Below the pieces are notes generated by a model that saw only the letters and a list, made by a program, of their open reading frames with translations, had not been told where the DNA came from and searched no databases. Positions 13,962 to 21,624 of a stretch of DNA of 30,730 nt are shown here, in pieces. A program made the translations under genes and the position numbers. The first letter of the stretch is position 1. The number at the start of each line of letters is the position of its first letter. The stretch is from CAYMJV01 sp964390545 (GTDB taxonomy: Bacteria > Desulfobacterota > BSN033 > UBA1163): assembly GCA_964390545.1 (NCBI GenBank), contig CAYMJV010000037.1, positions 1-30,730 on the forward strand, read 5' to 3'.

Positions 13962-14810
13962 ATGGACAAACACCTCATCTTCTACATCATGTTTTTTCCC
14001 ACGGTGATCTTTTTCTTTTTGGGCATGGGTCTGCACATTAGCACATGGCTGGAAGGGAGAGTTGAAGGCTTCGATCAGGCTACCAAATGGGAGAAGGCTA
14101 AATTCTATGTGAGGAGAGGATGGAGAGGATTCTGGTCGAGGCCGGGGTGGTACATAAGAATTCTTATCACCGAGGTGATCTTCCATCGGAAACTCTTTGG
14201 CCAATCTTTTTACCGCTGGTTAGCCCATACGCTTCTGGTTTTCGGTTTCGTGGCCACGTTCGTTGTGGATATGATCAAAGGGCTCACCACGGGTTACCTT
14301 GTTGAATTTAGCAAAGACCTTGCATTTCTTTCTTTTTCCCATGAATTCGAGACGGGCTCCATTCGGCCTTTTCTCGATTTCTTCCTTGAATTCTTCAGTT
14401 TTCTCATCCTGGTGGGCTGCGTCATGGCCATCTTTCGCCGGTTTATCCTTCGCCCTGATCAACTTCGGACAGAGGAAGAAGACATCACTTCGCTCCTTTT
14501 TATTCTTTTCTTAGAGCTTTCCGGCTTCTTCATCGAAGGTTATCGCATCGCTCATCCTGAGGTTGTCCAGGCTCGCACCTACCTCGCAAACCTGACTCCG
14601 GCGAGTGCCAACAATTGGATTTCCTTCGGCGGTTACTTCCTGTCTCAATTCCTCAGAGATATAAAAATCAATGCCGATTTTCTCTGGTATTTCCATGTGG
14701 TCCCAAGCTTGATCTTCTTGATTTATATTCCTCACAGCAAACTTCTTCACATCTTCACTTCTTCGATGACCGTCATCTCCGACCGCCAGAAGCAATTGAG
14801 GAAAATTTGA
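13962..14810 (+). CDS. HdrE/NarI-like membrane cytochrome b subunit
   Basis: A 282-residue integral membrane protein with five predicted transmembrane segments (about 5-28, 86-106, 138-160, 174-196 and 240-262), as in NarI, DsrM and HdrE. Histidines suited to bind heme b lie in or near the helices: His25, His89 (RWLAHT), His245 (YFHVV), His258 and His263 (PHSKLLHIF). The third helix region is joined to the fourth by a charged loop. The family transfers electrons between heme b and the (mena)quinone pool in the cytoplasmic membrane. It directly follows the HdrD-like gene, so the two should form a membrane complex. The ATG at 13962 follows a repeat and has no clear ribosome site, so it may depend on coupling or a structured leader. 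Confidence 0.82.
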   Translation: MDKHLIFYIMFFPTVIFFFLGMGLHISTWLEGRVEGFDQATKWEKAKFYVRRGWRGFWSRPGWYIRILITEVIFHRKLFGQSFYRWLAHTLLVFGFVATFVVDMIKGLTTGYLVEFSKDLAFLSFSHEFETGSIRPFLDFFLEFFSFLILVGCVMAIFRRFILRPDQLRTEEEDITSLLFILFLELSGFFIEGYRIAHPEVVQARTYLANLTPASANNWISFGGYFLSQFLRDIKINADFLWYFHVVPSLIFLIYIPHSKLLHIFTSSMTVISDRQKQLRKI

Positions 14811-15152
14811 AAAGTTTTCTGTGAGACTAATATCATTAGATCGCCCTGATGAGACCCTGAACTCAGTTCAGGGTCTCATACTTACTAATCAGTCCATAAT
14901 TGTATGGACATTGAAGACCAAATCCCTCCTCCCCTCCCTTTACAAAAGGGAGGAATTACCCCTCTTTGGCAAAGAGGGGTAAGGGGAGATTTTCAGAACA
15001 ATATGTCTTTTCAATTAGGGACTCCTTTGTAAAGATCGAGATTCAGAACTTGTAGACCTTGATCCTGAAACAAGTTCAGGATGACATTACTTGATTCAGG
15101 GCATGGTTCAGAATGACAATACGGAAGACTTTTTACAAAAAAGGAGGAGAAC
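14811..15152. repeat. 342-base spacer made of several hairpin repeats
   Basis: The first unit is a perfect 13-bp stem hairpin, TGAGACCCTGAAC/GTTCAGGGTCTCA (14850-14878), and it could also terminate transcription, although no T-tract follows. The second (14921-14992) contains CTCCCTTTACAAAAGGGAG and CCCCTCTTTGGCAAAGAGGGG hairpins. The third (about 15050-15120) contains ATCCTGAAACAAGTTCAGGAT. No coding sequence is apparent. AGGAGGAGAAC at the right end is the ribosome site of the ligase gene. Confidence 0.65.
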
Positions 15153-16223
15153 ATGCTTTTCTTTGATCTCGGAAAACTTCCAGGCCAGCAATCGATGCTC
15201 ACCTTTCATGCCCTTGCTCGAATGGGGATTGAAGCCCTTGTCGCTGTCTCACCCAAAATCCCTCTGGTAAGTATTGGATACTTCCAGGATGCCGGGCAGG
15301 AGGTGGATCTTCAATATTGCAAGGAAGCTGGGATTCCTTTCATGCGACGGGAGGTTGGAGGAGGAGCAACCTATCTCGATGAGAATCAGATTTTTTACCA
15401 ACTCATCTGGAAGAAAGATAATCCAAAATTTCCAAAGGCCGTCCAGGACATCTTCCCGTGGTTCTCAGAGGCCCCTGTAGAAACTTACCGGGCTTTTGGT
15501 GTTCAGGCAGAATATCGGTCCATCAATGATATCATCACCAAAGAAGGGAGAAAGATCGCCGGTGAGGGGGGAGGGAATATTGGAGACTGCATGGTCTTTG
15601 TGGGTGGGATTCTTCTCGATTTTAACTATAAGGCGATGAGCAGGATTCTGAAGGTCCCCGATGAGAAATTCAGAGGCAAAGTCTTTAAGACAATGGAAGA
15701 GAATGTGACCACCATGAAGAGAGAACTGGGCATGGTCCCTCCCCGTGAAGAAGTGGTCAAGGTGCTTAAAGAAAACTTTGAGAAAAAGATAGGAAGTCTG
15801 AAAGAGGCATCATTGACACCTGAGATCATTGAAAAGATGAAGGAGTTGGAATCATGGATGACGTCGGAAGAATTTTTGCATCAGAAGACTCCCAGAATTC
15901 CAGCAGGTGTTAAGATTAGAGAGGGAGTCGAAGTTCTTTATGGCCTTCATAAAGCCAGGGGAGGTTTAATTCGGACGGCTGAAGGGGTCGCCGAAGGAAG
16001 GATCGAAGATATCGCCATCTCAGGGGACTTTCAATTCTATCCAAAAGAGGGTCTTTCCGGCCTGGAAGGGTCCTTAGAAAAGGTATCTCTGGACGAAGAG
16101 AAGATCGTCGAAAGAGTGGAGACTTTTTATGAAGAAAAAGGAGTCGAATCTCCCGGAGTGGAATCGAAAGACTTTGCCACCACTATCTTGAGTCCTATTC
16201 AAGATTCCAATAAAGGGAAGTAG
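15153..16223 (+). CDS. lplA: Lipoate-protein ligase A family protein
   Basis: A 356-residue BPL/LplA-fold enzyme predicted to attach lipoate to a carrier lysine using ATP. The lipoate-binding loop is RREVGGGATYLDENQIFYQL (from residue 65, the RRxSGGG signature with Val for Ser). The conserved lysine is Lys134 in INDIITKEGRKIAG, followed by GILLDFNYKAMSRIL, matching the family's G(T/I)LL segment. Residues 240-340 form a C-terminal accessory domain like that of bacterial LplA (VLYGLHKARGGLIRTAEG, then IEDIAISGDFQFYP). Start confirmed by AGGAGGAGAAC. Lying downstream of the lipoyl carrier and the Hdr-like genes, it is the probable modifying enzyme for the carrier encoded at 12176-12598, as dedicated lipoate ligases are for sHdr-linked LbpA. 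Confidence 0.88.
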   Translation: MLFFDLGKLPGQQSMLTFHALARMGIEALVAVSPKIPLVSIGYFQDAGQEVDLQYCKEAGIPFMRREVGGGATYLDENQIFYQLIWKKDNPKFPKAVQDIFPWFSEAPVETYRAFGVQAEYRSINDIITKEGRKIAGEGGGNIGDCMVFVGGILLDFNYKAMSRILKVPDEKFRGKVFKTMEENVTTMKRELGMVPPREEVVKVLKENFEKKIGSLKEASLTPEIIEKMKELESWMTSEEFLHQKTPRIPAGVKIREGVEVLYGLHKARGGLIRTAEGVAEGRIEDIAISGDFQFYPKEGLSGLEGSLEKVSLDEEKIVERVETFYEEKGVESPGVESKDFATTILSPIQDSNKGK

Positions 16224-16226
16224 CCG

Positions 16227-16240
16227 CAGCCTTCAGGCTG
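16227..16240. terminator. Small hairpin just after the ligase stop
   Basis: CAGCCT-TC-AGGCTG begins four bases after the stop codon and is followed by TGTTATTA. It may end the plus-strand operon, but the loop is only two bases and the T-run is poor; it could equally be another small palindromic repeat. Confidence 0.3.
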
Positions 16241-16290
16241 TGTTATTAGTGGAAGTGAAAACACCTAAGCCCACTGGTTATGGAGTAAAA

Positions 16291-16491
16291 CTACCGAATT
16301 AACTGGATCAATTCTTTGTTGCTCCGCAAGATTCGGTTGACAACCGTCTGAGCATCTGTCTTCTTCTTGCGGGCAAACTTCTGAACAAAGTCTGCAACAT
16401 CCTTTTCCAGGTAGATTGGAAGATTCAATCGCAGGTTAGGCCGATAGAACTTGCCCCGCTCACCTTTTGAGAAATCATACTCTTTTTTCAT
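16291..16491 (-). CDS. BrnA/CopG-like antitoxin, no toxin partner visible
   Basis: A 66-residue small protein. The N-terminus KKEYDFSKGERGKFYRP is the hallmark start of BrnA/CopG-type antitoxins, followed by a ribbon-helix-helix-like part (NLPIYLEKDVADFVQKFARKK, then TVVNRILRSNKELI). Such proteins bind and neutralise a toxin and repress their own operon. The ATG at 16491 is preceded by GGTGAAGAGAG. The expected toxin gene is not found on either side; the DNA upstream (16492-16819) encodes only a non-conserved-looking reading frame. It appears to be an orphan or a remnant of a decayed module at the edge of the accessory island. Confidence 0.68.
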   Translation of the reverse strand: MKKEYDFSKGERGKFYRPNLRLNLPIYLEKDVADFVQKFARKKKTDAQTVVNRILRSNKELIQLIR

Positions 16492-16819
16492 CTCTCTTCA
16501 CCTCGCAGAGTACTGTTTTGCTTCATGCCGGGTTGAGCCACGGGTAGAAACCATTCAAATGCTGCAATTGTCACTCCTACAATCAACTCCCAGCATACAA
16601 CTGGTCCTTGATGAACGCAAAGAAATTTTCTCGCCAAATCTGAAACTCCCCGCCCAAAGGGCTGGCTCGGCGTGCCGAATTTACTCATCCGAACCACGGG
16701 TAGCATGACCTACATACCGCTAAAATCCTCACTTCCAAAGATTCAAAAAAAGGTGTATATTAAGGCCGTAAATTGGCAATGGAGAAATACTTATTGTAGT
16801 TCGTCTGTTTGGATAGAAA
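16492..16819. other. Intergenic spacer, no convincing gene
   Basis: The stretch contains two copies of CCACGGGTAG (about 16538 and 16697) flanking 150 bases, and a minus-strand frame overlapping the antitoxin start by four bases that has no recognisable family features. It may be decayed toxin DNA. I see no clear promoter for the restriction gene. Confidence 0.4.
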
Positions 16820-19800
16820 ATGATAGACACATATATCAAAAAGATCGCATCAATCACTAAGCGCGGAGATGCCCGCGAGGAATCCTACTATTCTGCCCTT
16901 GCGGCACTTCTCGAAGAGTTCTCCGAAACTGAGAGAAAAAAGAAGTGCCACGTTACAGTACTGCCGAAGAAAACAGAAGCAGGCAATCCGGATTTTCGAG
17001 TTTGGGACGGTAAGCACTCTCAAGTCGGCTACGTTGAAGCGAAGCCGCCTAGGGCTAATCTCGATGAAATCGAGACTTCCGAGCAATTGAAGCGCTACAT
17101 TTCTACTTTTCCTAATCTCATCCTGACAAACTTCTATGAGTTCAGGCTTTACCGTAACGGCCAGCGTGTTGCCCACGTTCTCCTCGCGCGCCCATATATT
17201 CCCACAAAGCTAAAAGCCATTCCTCCCGCCGAGCACACCGCTGAATTCCTGGCCTTATTGGAGAAGTTCTTTCAATTCTCGCTACCGACGAAATTCAACG
17301 CTCAGAGTCTTGCTAAAGAGCTCGCCACACGCACCCGCTTTCTTAGAGATCAAGTTATCAAAGAGGAACTCCGCGAAGCATCGAGCGCAGGCGCAAAGAA
17401 GATTCTTGGCTTCTATGAAGCATTCCAAAAACATCTCATTTTCAACCTTAAGCCTGATGAGTTTGCAGACCTGTATGCCCAGACCATAACCTATGGCCTC
17501 TTTGCTGCGAGAACCAGAGCCAATGGAGCATTCAATCGAATCCTGGCTTACGATCTGATTCCCAAGACTATCGGCATCTTGCGCGATATCTTCCACTTTG
17601 TTTCATTTGACCCGCCTGAGCAACTCCAGGCGACGGTTGATGACATTGCGGAAGTCCTCGCCGTCGCAGATGTCAGGAACATCCTTCACCAGTATTTCAA
17701 AGAGGGCAAAGGAAGTGATCCGATTTTTCATTTCTACGAGACCTTCCTCGCTGAGTACAACCCTCAAGAGCGCGAGCGACGAGGGGTTTATTATACGCCC
17801 GAACCCGTTGTCTCTTACATTGTTCGCTCTCTTAACACTATTCTTAAGGAAAGATTTGCACGGCAAGACGGGTTTGCCACACAATCCGTTACTGTATTGG
17901 ATCCTGCTGGTGGGACGCTCACTTTCCTTGCTGATGCCGCAAAGCTCGCCGTGGAAGAATTTGTCAGCAAGTACGGTGAAGGCTCAAAAGCAAAATTTAT
18001 TGAAGATCACATTCTCAAGCACTTCTTCGCCTTCGAGTTGATGATGGCTCCATACGCAGCGGGCCACTTGAAGATGGGTTACCTCCTGGAAGAGTTGGGC
18101 CACAAACTCTCAGGCGATGAGCGATTCCAGTTTTATTTGACGAATACGCTTGAAATGGAGGAGCTTGCTCAGACTTCCCTTCCGGGAATGGCTTCCCTTT
18201 CAGAAGAATCCCACCTTGCCGGCAAGGTAAAGAAAGAGAGGCCGATCCTTGTCATTCTCGGCAATCCACCGTACTCCGGACACTCAGCAAACAAAGGTGA
18301 TTGGATTAAGAGTCAGATTGAGACCTATAAGAAGGTTGACGGGAAACCCCTTGGCGAGAAAAATCCAAAATGGCTTCAGGATGACTACGTCAAGTTCATC
18401 CGATTCGCTCAGTGGAAGATTGACCAGATCGGCGAAGGCGTCCTCGGGTTCATCACGAACCACAGCTATCTCGATAACCCTACCTTTCGAGGAATGCGGC
18501 AATCGCTGATGAACTCATTTGAGGAAATATACATCCTCGATCTTCACGGCAACTCCCTCAAAAAAGAAAAAGCTCCTGATGGCTCAAAAGACGAAAACGT
18601 CTTTGACATACAGCAAGGCGTCGCCATTGGCCTTTTTGTAAAAAGGAAGCAGAGTGCCCCCTCCAAGATCCTGATGCATAGCGAGATTTGGGGTGTGCGG
18701 GAACAGAAATACGAATGGCTGACAAAGCATGAGTTGAAGAAAACAGATTGGAGGAAGCTAAAACCTGCTTCACCCTTCTACCTTTTTGTTCCAAGAGATG
18801 AGAGGCTGAACAAGCAGTTCCAATCGTATCCGGGCATTCCGGCGATTTTCCCTGTGAACAGCGTGGGAATTGTGACGGCCAGAGATCATTTGACGATTCA
18901 TTGGACTTCTCAGCAAGTGTGGACAACGGTATTGAATTTCGTCTCTCTTGACCCTGAGATTGCCCGCCAGGCTTATCAACTTGGTGATGATGCTCGAGAC
19001 TGGAAAGTGAAGTTAGCGCAAGAAGATTTAAAGAAAACCGGTCCAACCAAAGGAAATATTGTTCCTATCCTTTATAGGCCCTTTGACATTCGGTTTACAT
19101 ACTACACGGGCAGGTCAAAGGGTTTTCACTGTATGCCCCGCGGAGAAGTCATGCAGCACATGTTGCAGGACAACATCGCACTGATTACTCCGCGCCAGTT
19201 CAAGGAGGAATCGGGTGCATTCGCAACCGCCAATATTGCAGGTCATAAAACCGTTAGTGCCTTCGATATAAATTACCTTTTCCCTCTTTACACCTATCCC
19301 CAAACGACTAGGCACGATCTGTTCTCCCATAATGATTCGGGGGAGCGTGTCCCCAACCTTGCGCCGAGACTCGTTGAAGCACTTAAGTCAGCCTTCAAGA
19401 AAGATCCAACTCCGGAGCAAATCTTCTATTATATCTATGCTCTTCTTTATTCAAATGCCTACAGGGGAAAATATGCGGAGTTCCTGAAGACCGATTTTCC
19501 CCGCATCCCGTTCACGAAGGACTATAAGCTTTTTAACAAACTTGCCGAGAAGGGCGAGGAACTTGTTGAACTCCACCTGCTCAAATCCAACAAGCTTGTC
19601 AAACCCATTGCCACGTGCGAAGGCTCTGGCGACCTTCGTGTGGATAAAGTAACTTACGATCAAGACAAAGCTCGTGTTTGCATTAATCCTGAGAAATGGT
19701 TTGCCGGTATTCCTTCCGAGGTTTGGGAATATCACATTGGCGGCTATCAGGTTACAGAGAAATGGCTCAAGGACCGCAAGGGCAAGGAGGTTTCATCCGA

Positions 19801-19918
19801 AGAAGTAGCTCACTACGCGAGGGTAGTAACAGCGATTGCAGAGACAATCAGTATACAAGAAACTTTAGATGAATTATTCAAAGAAGTAGAAACAAACCTT
19901 CTCGAAGTGGTGCTGTGA
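16820..19918 (+). CDS. Single-chain restriction-modification enzyme (type IIG-like: nuclease, N6-adenine methylase, specificity region)
   Basis: A 1032-residue fused enzyme. Residues 1-150 hold a PD-(D/E)xK nuclease: Asp58 in GNPDFRVWDG and Glu73-x-Lys75 in VGYVEAKPP. Residues about 170-340 are a helical connector (LKPDEFADLYAQTITYGLFAAR). The methyltransferase has motif I VLDPAGGTLTFL (about 359-370) and motif IV GNPPYSG (Asn482-Tyr485), the NPPY form of N6-adenine methylases. The rest, to about 1000, is the target-recognition region. No helicase motifs are visible, so this is type IIG-like rather than type ISP. It would methylate host DNA at one sequence and cut unmodified DNA. The gene stands alone: an orphan antitoxin gene lies upstream and a HigBA pair downstream, consistent with a mobile defence island. 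Confidence 0.9.
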   Translation: MIDTYIKKIASITKRGDAREESYYSALAALLEEFSETERKKKCHVTVLPKKTEAGNPDFRVWDGKHSQVGYVEAKPPRANLDEIETSEQLKRYISTFPNLILTNFYEFRLYRNGQRVAHVLLARPYIPTKLKAIPPAEHTAEFLALLEKFFQFSLPTKFNAQSLAKELATRTRFLRDQVIKEELREASSAGAKKILGFYEAFQKHLIFNLKPDEFADLYAQTITYGLFAARTRANGAFNRILAYDLIPKTIGILRDIFHFVSFDPPEQLQATVDDIAEVLAVADVRNILHQYFKEGKGSDPIFHFYETFLAEYNPQERERRGVYYTPEPVVSYIVRSLNTILKERFARQDGFATQSVTVLDPAGGTLTFLADAAKLAVEEFVSKYGEGSKAKFIEDHILKHFFAFELMMAPYAAGHLKMGYLLEELGHKLSGDERFQFYLTNTLEMEELAQTSLPGMASLSEESHLAGKVKKERPILVILGNPPYSGHSANKGDWIKSQIETYKKVDGKPLGEKNPKWLQDDYVKFIRFAQWKIDQIGEGVLGFITNHSYLDNPTFRGMRQSLMNSFEEIYILDLHGNSLKKEKAPDGSKDENVFDIQQGVAIGLFVKRKQSAPSKILMHSEIWGVREQKYEWLTKHELKKTDWRKLKPASPFYLFVPRDERLNKQFQSYPGIPAIFPVNSVGIVTARDHLTIHWTSQQVWTTVLNFVSLDPEIARQAYQLGDDARDWKVKLAQEDLKKTGPTKGNIVPILYRPFDIRFTYYTGRSKGFHCMPRGEVMQHMLQDNIALITPRQFKEESGAFATANIAGHKTVSAFDINYLFPLYTYPQTTRHDLFSHNDSGERVPNLAPRLVEALKSAFKKDPTPEQIFYYIYALLYSNAYRGKYAEFLKTDFPRIPFTKDYKLFNKLAEKGEELVELHLLKSNKLVKPIATCEGSGDLRVDKVTYDQDKARVCINPEKWFAGIPSEVWEYHIGGYQVTEKWLKDRKGKEVSSEEVAHYARVVTAIAETISIQETLDELFKEVETNLLEVVL

Positions 19919-19974
19919 GCACCTAACATGCAACACAAATGGGCATTTTATCAAGTCCTCTTCCTGAATTTCAC

Positions 19975-20003
19975 TTGCCAAAAGTGCGCCATTGACGTAT
20001 AAT
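19975..20003 (+). promoter_or_regulatory. Near-consensus sigma-70 promoter before higB
   Basis: TTGCCA (19975-19980) and a perfect TATAAT (19998-20003) are 17 bases apart. The -10 box ends only four bases before the higB ATG, so the transcript would begin at or within the start codon: either leaderless or served by another start. Confidence 0.55.
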
Positions 20004-20007
20004 AACT

Positions 20008-20325
20008 ATGGTCATTATCGAGACCCCGATATTCACGCGACGAATTCAAGCAGTTCTTTCTGATGAAGAATATCGACTCATGCAGATTCAGCTAATTAAC
20101 AAACCGGATTCCGGTAAGGTTATCCGTGGGAGCGGCGGACTACGAAAGTTCCGCTGGTCTGCAGGCGGACATGGGAAGCGAGGTGGCATCAGGATCATTT
20201 ATTATTGGTTCGTGTCGCAGGACACCCTTCTTCTCCTATTTGCCTATTCCAAAAGGGAACAAGATGATCTGACACCGGAACAACTCAGACAACTGAGAAA
20301 GGTTGTCGAAGGAGAATACCGATGA
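20008..20325 (+). CDS. higB: RelE-superfamily toxin, HigB2-like
   Basis: A 105-residue protein of the RelE/HigB2 mRNA-interferase type. It opens IIETPIFTRRIQAVLSDEEYRLMQ, continues with KVIRGSGGLRKFRWSAGGHGKRGGIRIIYYW and ends with LLLLFAYSKREQDDLTPEQ, the typical layout in which the basic Arg/Lys residues and a C-terminal Tyr act on ribosome-bound mRNA. It overlaps the antitoxin gene by four bases (ATGA), the toxin-first order of higBA modules. The start is supported by family alignment; no ribosome site is seen because the -10 box lies immediately upstream. It is intact and probably active. Confidence 0.88.
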   Translation: MVIIETPIFTRRIQAVLSDEEYRLMQIQLINKPDSGKVIRGSGGLRKFRWSAGGHGKRGGIRIIYYWFVSQDTLLLLFAYSKREQDDLTPEQLRQLRKVVEGEYR

Positions 20326-20633
20326 AAAAGGAACTATTTGAAGAACTACTCGCAAGTGTGAAGCAAGGTGGCGCGATTATGAAAGGCACAATGAAGCCTT
20401 TGAGAGCCTTTGATTTTCCCGAATCCGAGGTACGAAAGATACGTGAACAGTACGGCCTATCTCAGGACAAGTTTGCTACTCTAATGGGGATAAGTGTCGC
20501 GACCCTCCGCAACTGGGAACAAGGGCGGCGGAAACCAGACGGGCCAGCTCGTGTATTATTAAGGGTTGCGGCTACACACCCAGATGCGTTGCTTGATATT
20601 ATCGTTAACAAAAAGGCCAGAAAACAAGCCTAA
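20322..20633 (+). CDS. higA: Helix-turn-helix antitoxin, HigA2/NadS-like
   Basis: A 103-residue XRE-type DNA-binding antitoxin. The N-terminal ELFEELLASVKQGGAIMKG segment is the usual toxin-contact part, and the helix-turn-helix is YGLSQDKFATLMGISVATLRNWEQGRRKP (about residues 43-71). It should neutralise the HigB-like toxin and repress the pair's promoter. Translation is coupled through the ATGA overlap and the GAAGGAGAATACCG ribosome site inside the toxin gene. Eighty bases after its stop begins the MITE-like element. Confidence 0.9.
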   Translation: MKKELFEELLASVKQGGAIMKGTMKPLRAFDFPESEVRKIREQYGLSQDKFATLMGISVATLRNWEQGRRKPDGPARVLLRVAATHPDALLDIIVNKKARKQA

Positions 20634-20715
20634 TAACACAAGCCAGCCGGTGCGTAAACTGGCCCCGCCGATTTTGGCCCGTAGAGTCACAGTTAAACAG
20701 AGCACAAAATGTTAT

Positions 20716-21203
20716 TATTACCTGAAAAAAGCGTGAATTTAACCTTCAAAGTTAAGAATTCACTTTAAACACTGGAGATTCTGGCATCCCATTGTAAGAA
20801 AATTTAGCAAAGCGAGTAAATTTTTAAAGAATCCTCTATTTCGAATGACCGGGTTATCTCATCACCACTGTCCAAAATGCTTGATAGTGTTTGAAAAAAG
20901 ATTCACCGGGATATAACGATCTCAAAGTTGATGAAAATATTTTTTGCAAATACACATTTAACCCCAAATTCTTTTAACCTCAATAAGGGATGATGGCTCC
21001 CGCAAAGCGGCTTCAGTTGCAGCCTTCAAGGGAGGGCCATAAATTTATCGGTATTTTTGGCATTGGGCACAATGTTCCCTTTTAGGGAAGGTTCTGCGAA
21101 GGCATTTTATCACAATTATATAGTGTCTCCATAAGGATTCAAAGGTAAATCCGCTTATCTGGGGGAAAAGAAAATACCATTTTCACGCTTTTTTCAGGTA
21201 TTA
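20716..21203. mobile_element. MITE-like non-coding element with 17-bp terminal inverted repeats and TATTA duplication
   Basis: The ends are perfect 17-bp inverted repeats: CCTGAAAAAAGCGTGAA (20721-20737) and TTCACGCTTTTTTCAGG (21182-21198). They are flanked by 5-bp direct repeats TATTA (20716-20720 and 21199-21203), the expected footprint of transposition. The 478-bp body has no open reading frame of note and no transposase. It is AT-rich and includes a stem AAAATTTA/TAAATTTT (20799-20824). It must have been moved by a transposase elsewhere in the genome; a 5-bp duplication would fit an IS4/IS1634-like enzyme, but that is a guess. It lies between the higBA pair and an antitoxin gene and explains most of the 598-base gap. 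Confidence 0.75.
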
Positions 21204-21231
21204 GATCAATTGAGAAGAAAAGAGGCAAACA

Positions 21232-21453
21232 ATGCGAGTGAGTGATATTCATGAAATTACCCAATTAAGCACACCTGAAAAAATCCTGTTGGTTGAGGAC
21301 CTGTGGGATAGCATCGCTTTGGATGAATCTGCTCTTCCTGTCCCTCAGAGCCACATGGAAGAGTTGGACAGAAGGCTTAAAAGATATGGATCTCCCCCAG
21401 GAACCCTTTTATCTCTCGAGGAACTTCGTACAAGAATAGAGAAAAGGAAATGA
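21232..21453 (+). CDS. Addiction-module antitoxin (RelB-like, TIGR02574 type)
   Basis: A 73-residue small protein with the recognisable pattern of the 'putative addiction module component' family: ITQLSTPEKILLVEDLWDSIA, a short linker with PVPQSHMEELDRRLKRY, and a C-terminal SLEELRTRIEKRK. It would neutralise a RelE/ParE-like toxin. An AGAGG ribosome site precedes the ATG. The toxin gene starts in an ATGA overlap at 21450 but is broken (see 21450-21545), so this antitoxin may now be solitary. Its promoter region was separated from older upstream DNA by the MITE-like element, which ends 28 bases before the start codon. Confidence 0.82.
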   Translation: MRVSDIHEITQLSTPEKILLVEDLWDSIALDESALPVPQSHMEELDRRLKRYGSPPGTLLSLEELRTRIEKRK

Positions 21454-21545
21454 CATACAGCCTGCTTTTCCTTTCTGAACTTGAAGCGTGTTCCCAGATC
21501 GAAAGCAGACATTGCATGGCTCATATGGGACTTAGAACTGATTAA
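21450..21545 (+). pseudogene. Remnant of a RelE/ParE-type toxin, about the first 13 codons recognisable
   Basis: It starts in an ATGA overlap with the antitoxin stop and reads MTYSLLFLSELEA, which looks like the first beta strand of a ParE/RelE toxin (MxYxLxFxPExE). The frame then diverges and stops after 31 codons, against the usual 90-100. None of the catalytic region remains. The position and coupling make a decayed toxin more likely than an unrelated small gene. Confidence 0.6.
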
Positions 21546-21624
21546 AGATCAGTAGTGTCCCAACAAATACGTGGAGCGGACTCGTAAACCTCTCGGATGA
21601 GCTCAGAGGTTATACAAGAGAAGA

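Noticed and set aside
14850..14878. Rho-independent terminator after the HdrE-like gene
   Set aside because: The 13-bp stem is perfect but no T-tract follows and similar motifs recur in the spacer, so it is listed as a repeat; a terminator role remains possible.
9178..15120. Possible CRISPR array, given many repeats
   Set aside because: The repeats are inverted, differ in family and are irregularly spaced; there is no series of identical direct repeats with equal spacers and no cas gene.
16488..16706. 72-codon minus-strand frame overlapping the antitoxin start by four bases
   Set aside because: The overlap is the kind expected for a toxin partner, but the sequence shows no toxin family pattern and runs through repeat-like DNA. 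A neighbouring frame has an equally protein-like stretch. Treated as decayed or non-coding.
16820..19918. Type ISP restriction enzyme with helicase
   Set aside because: No Walker A, DEAD-box or other helicase motif is found between the nuclease and methylase parts, so the simpler type IIG-like layout is preferred.
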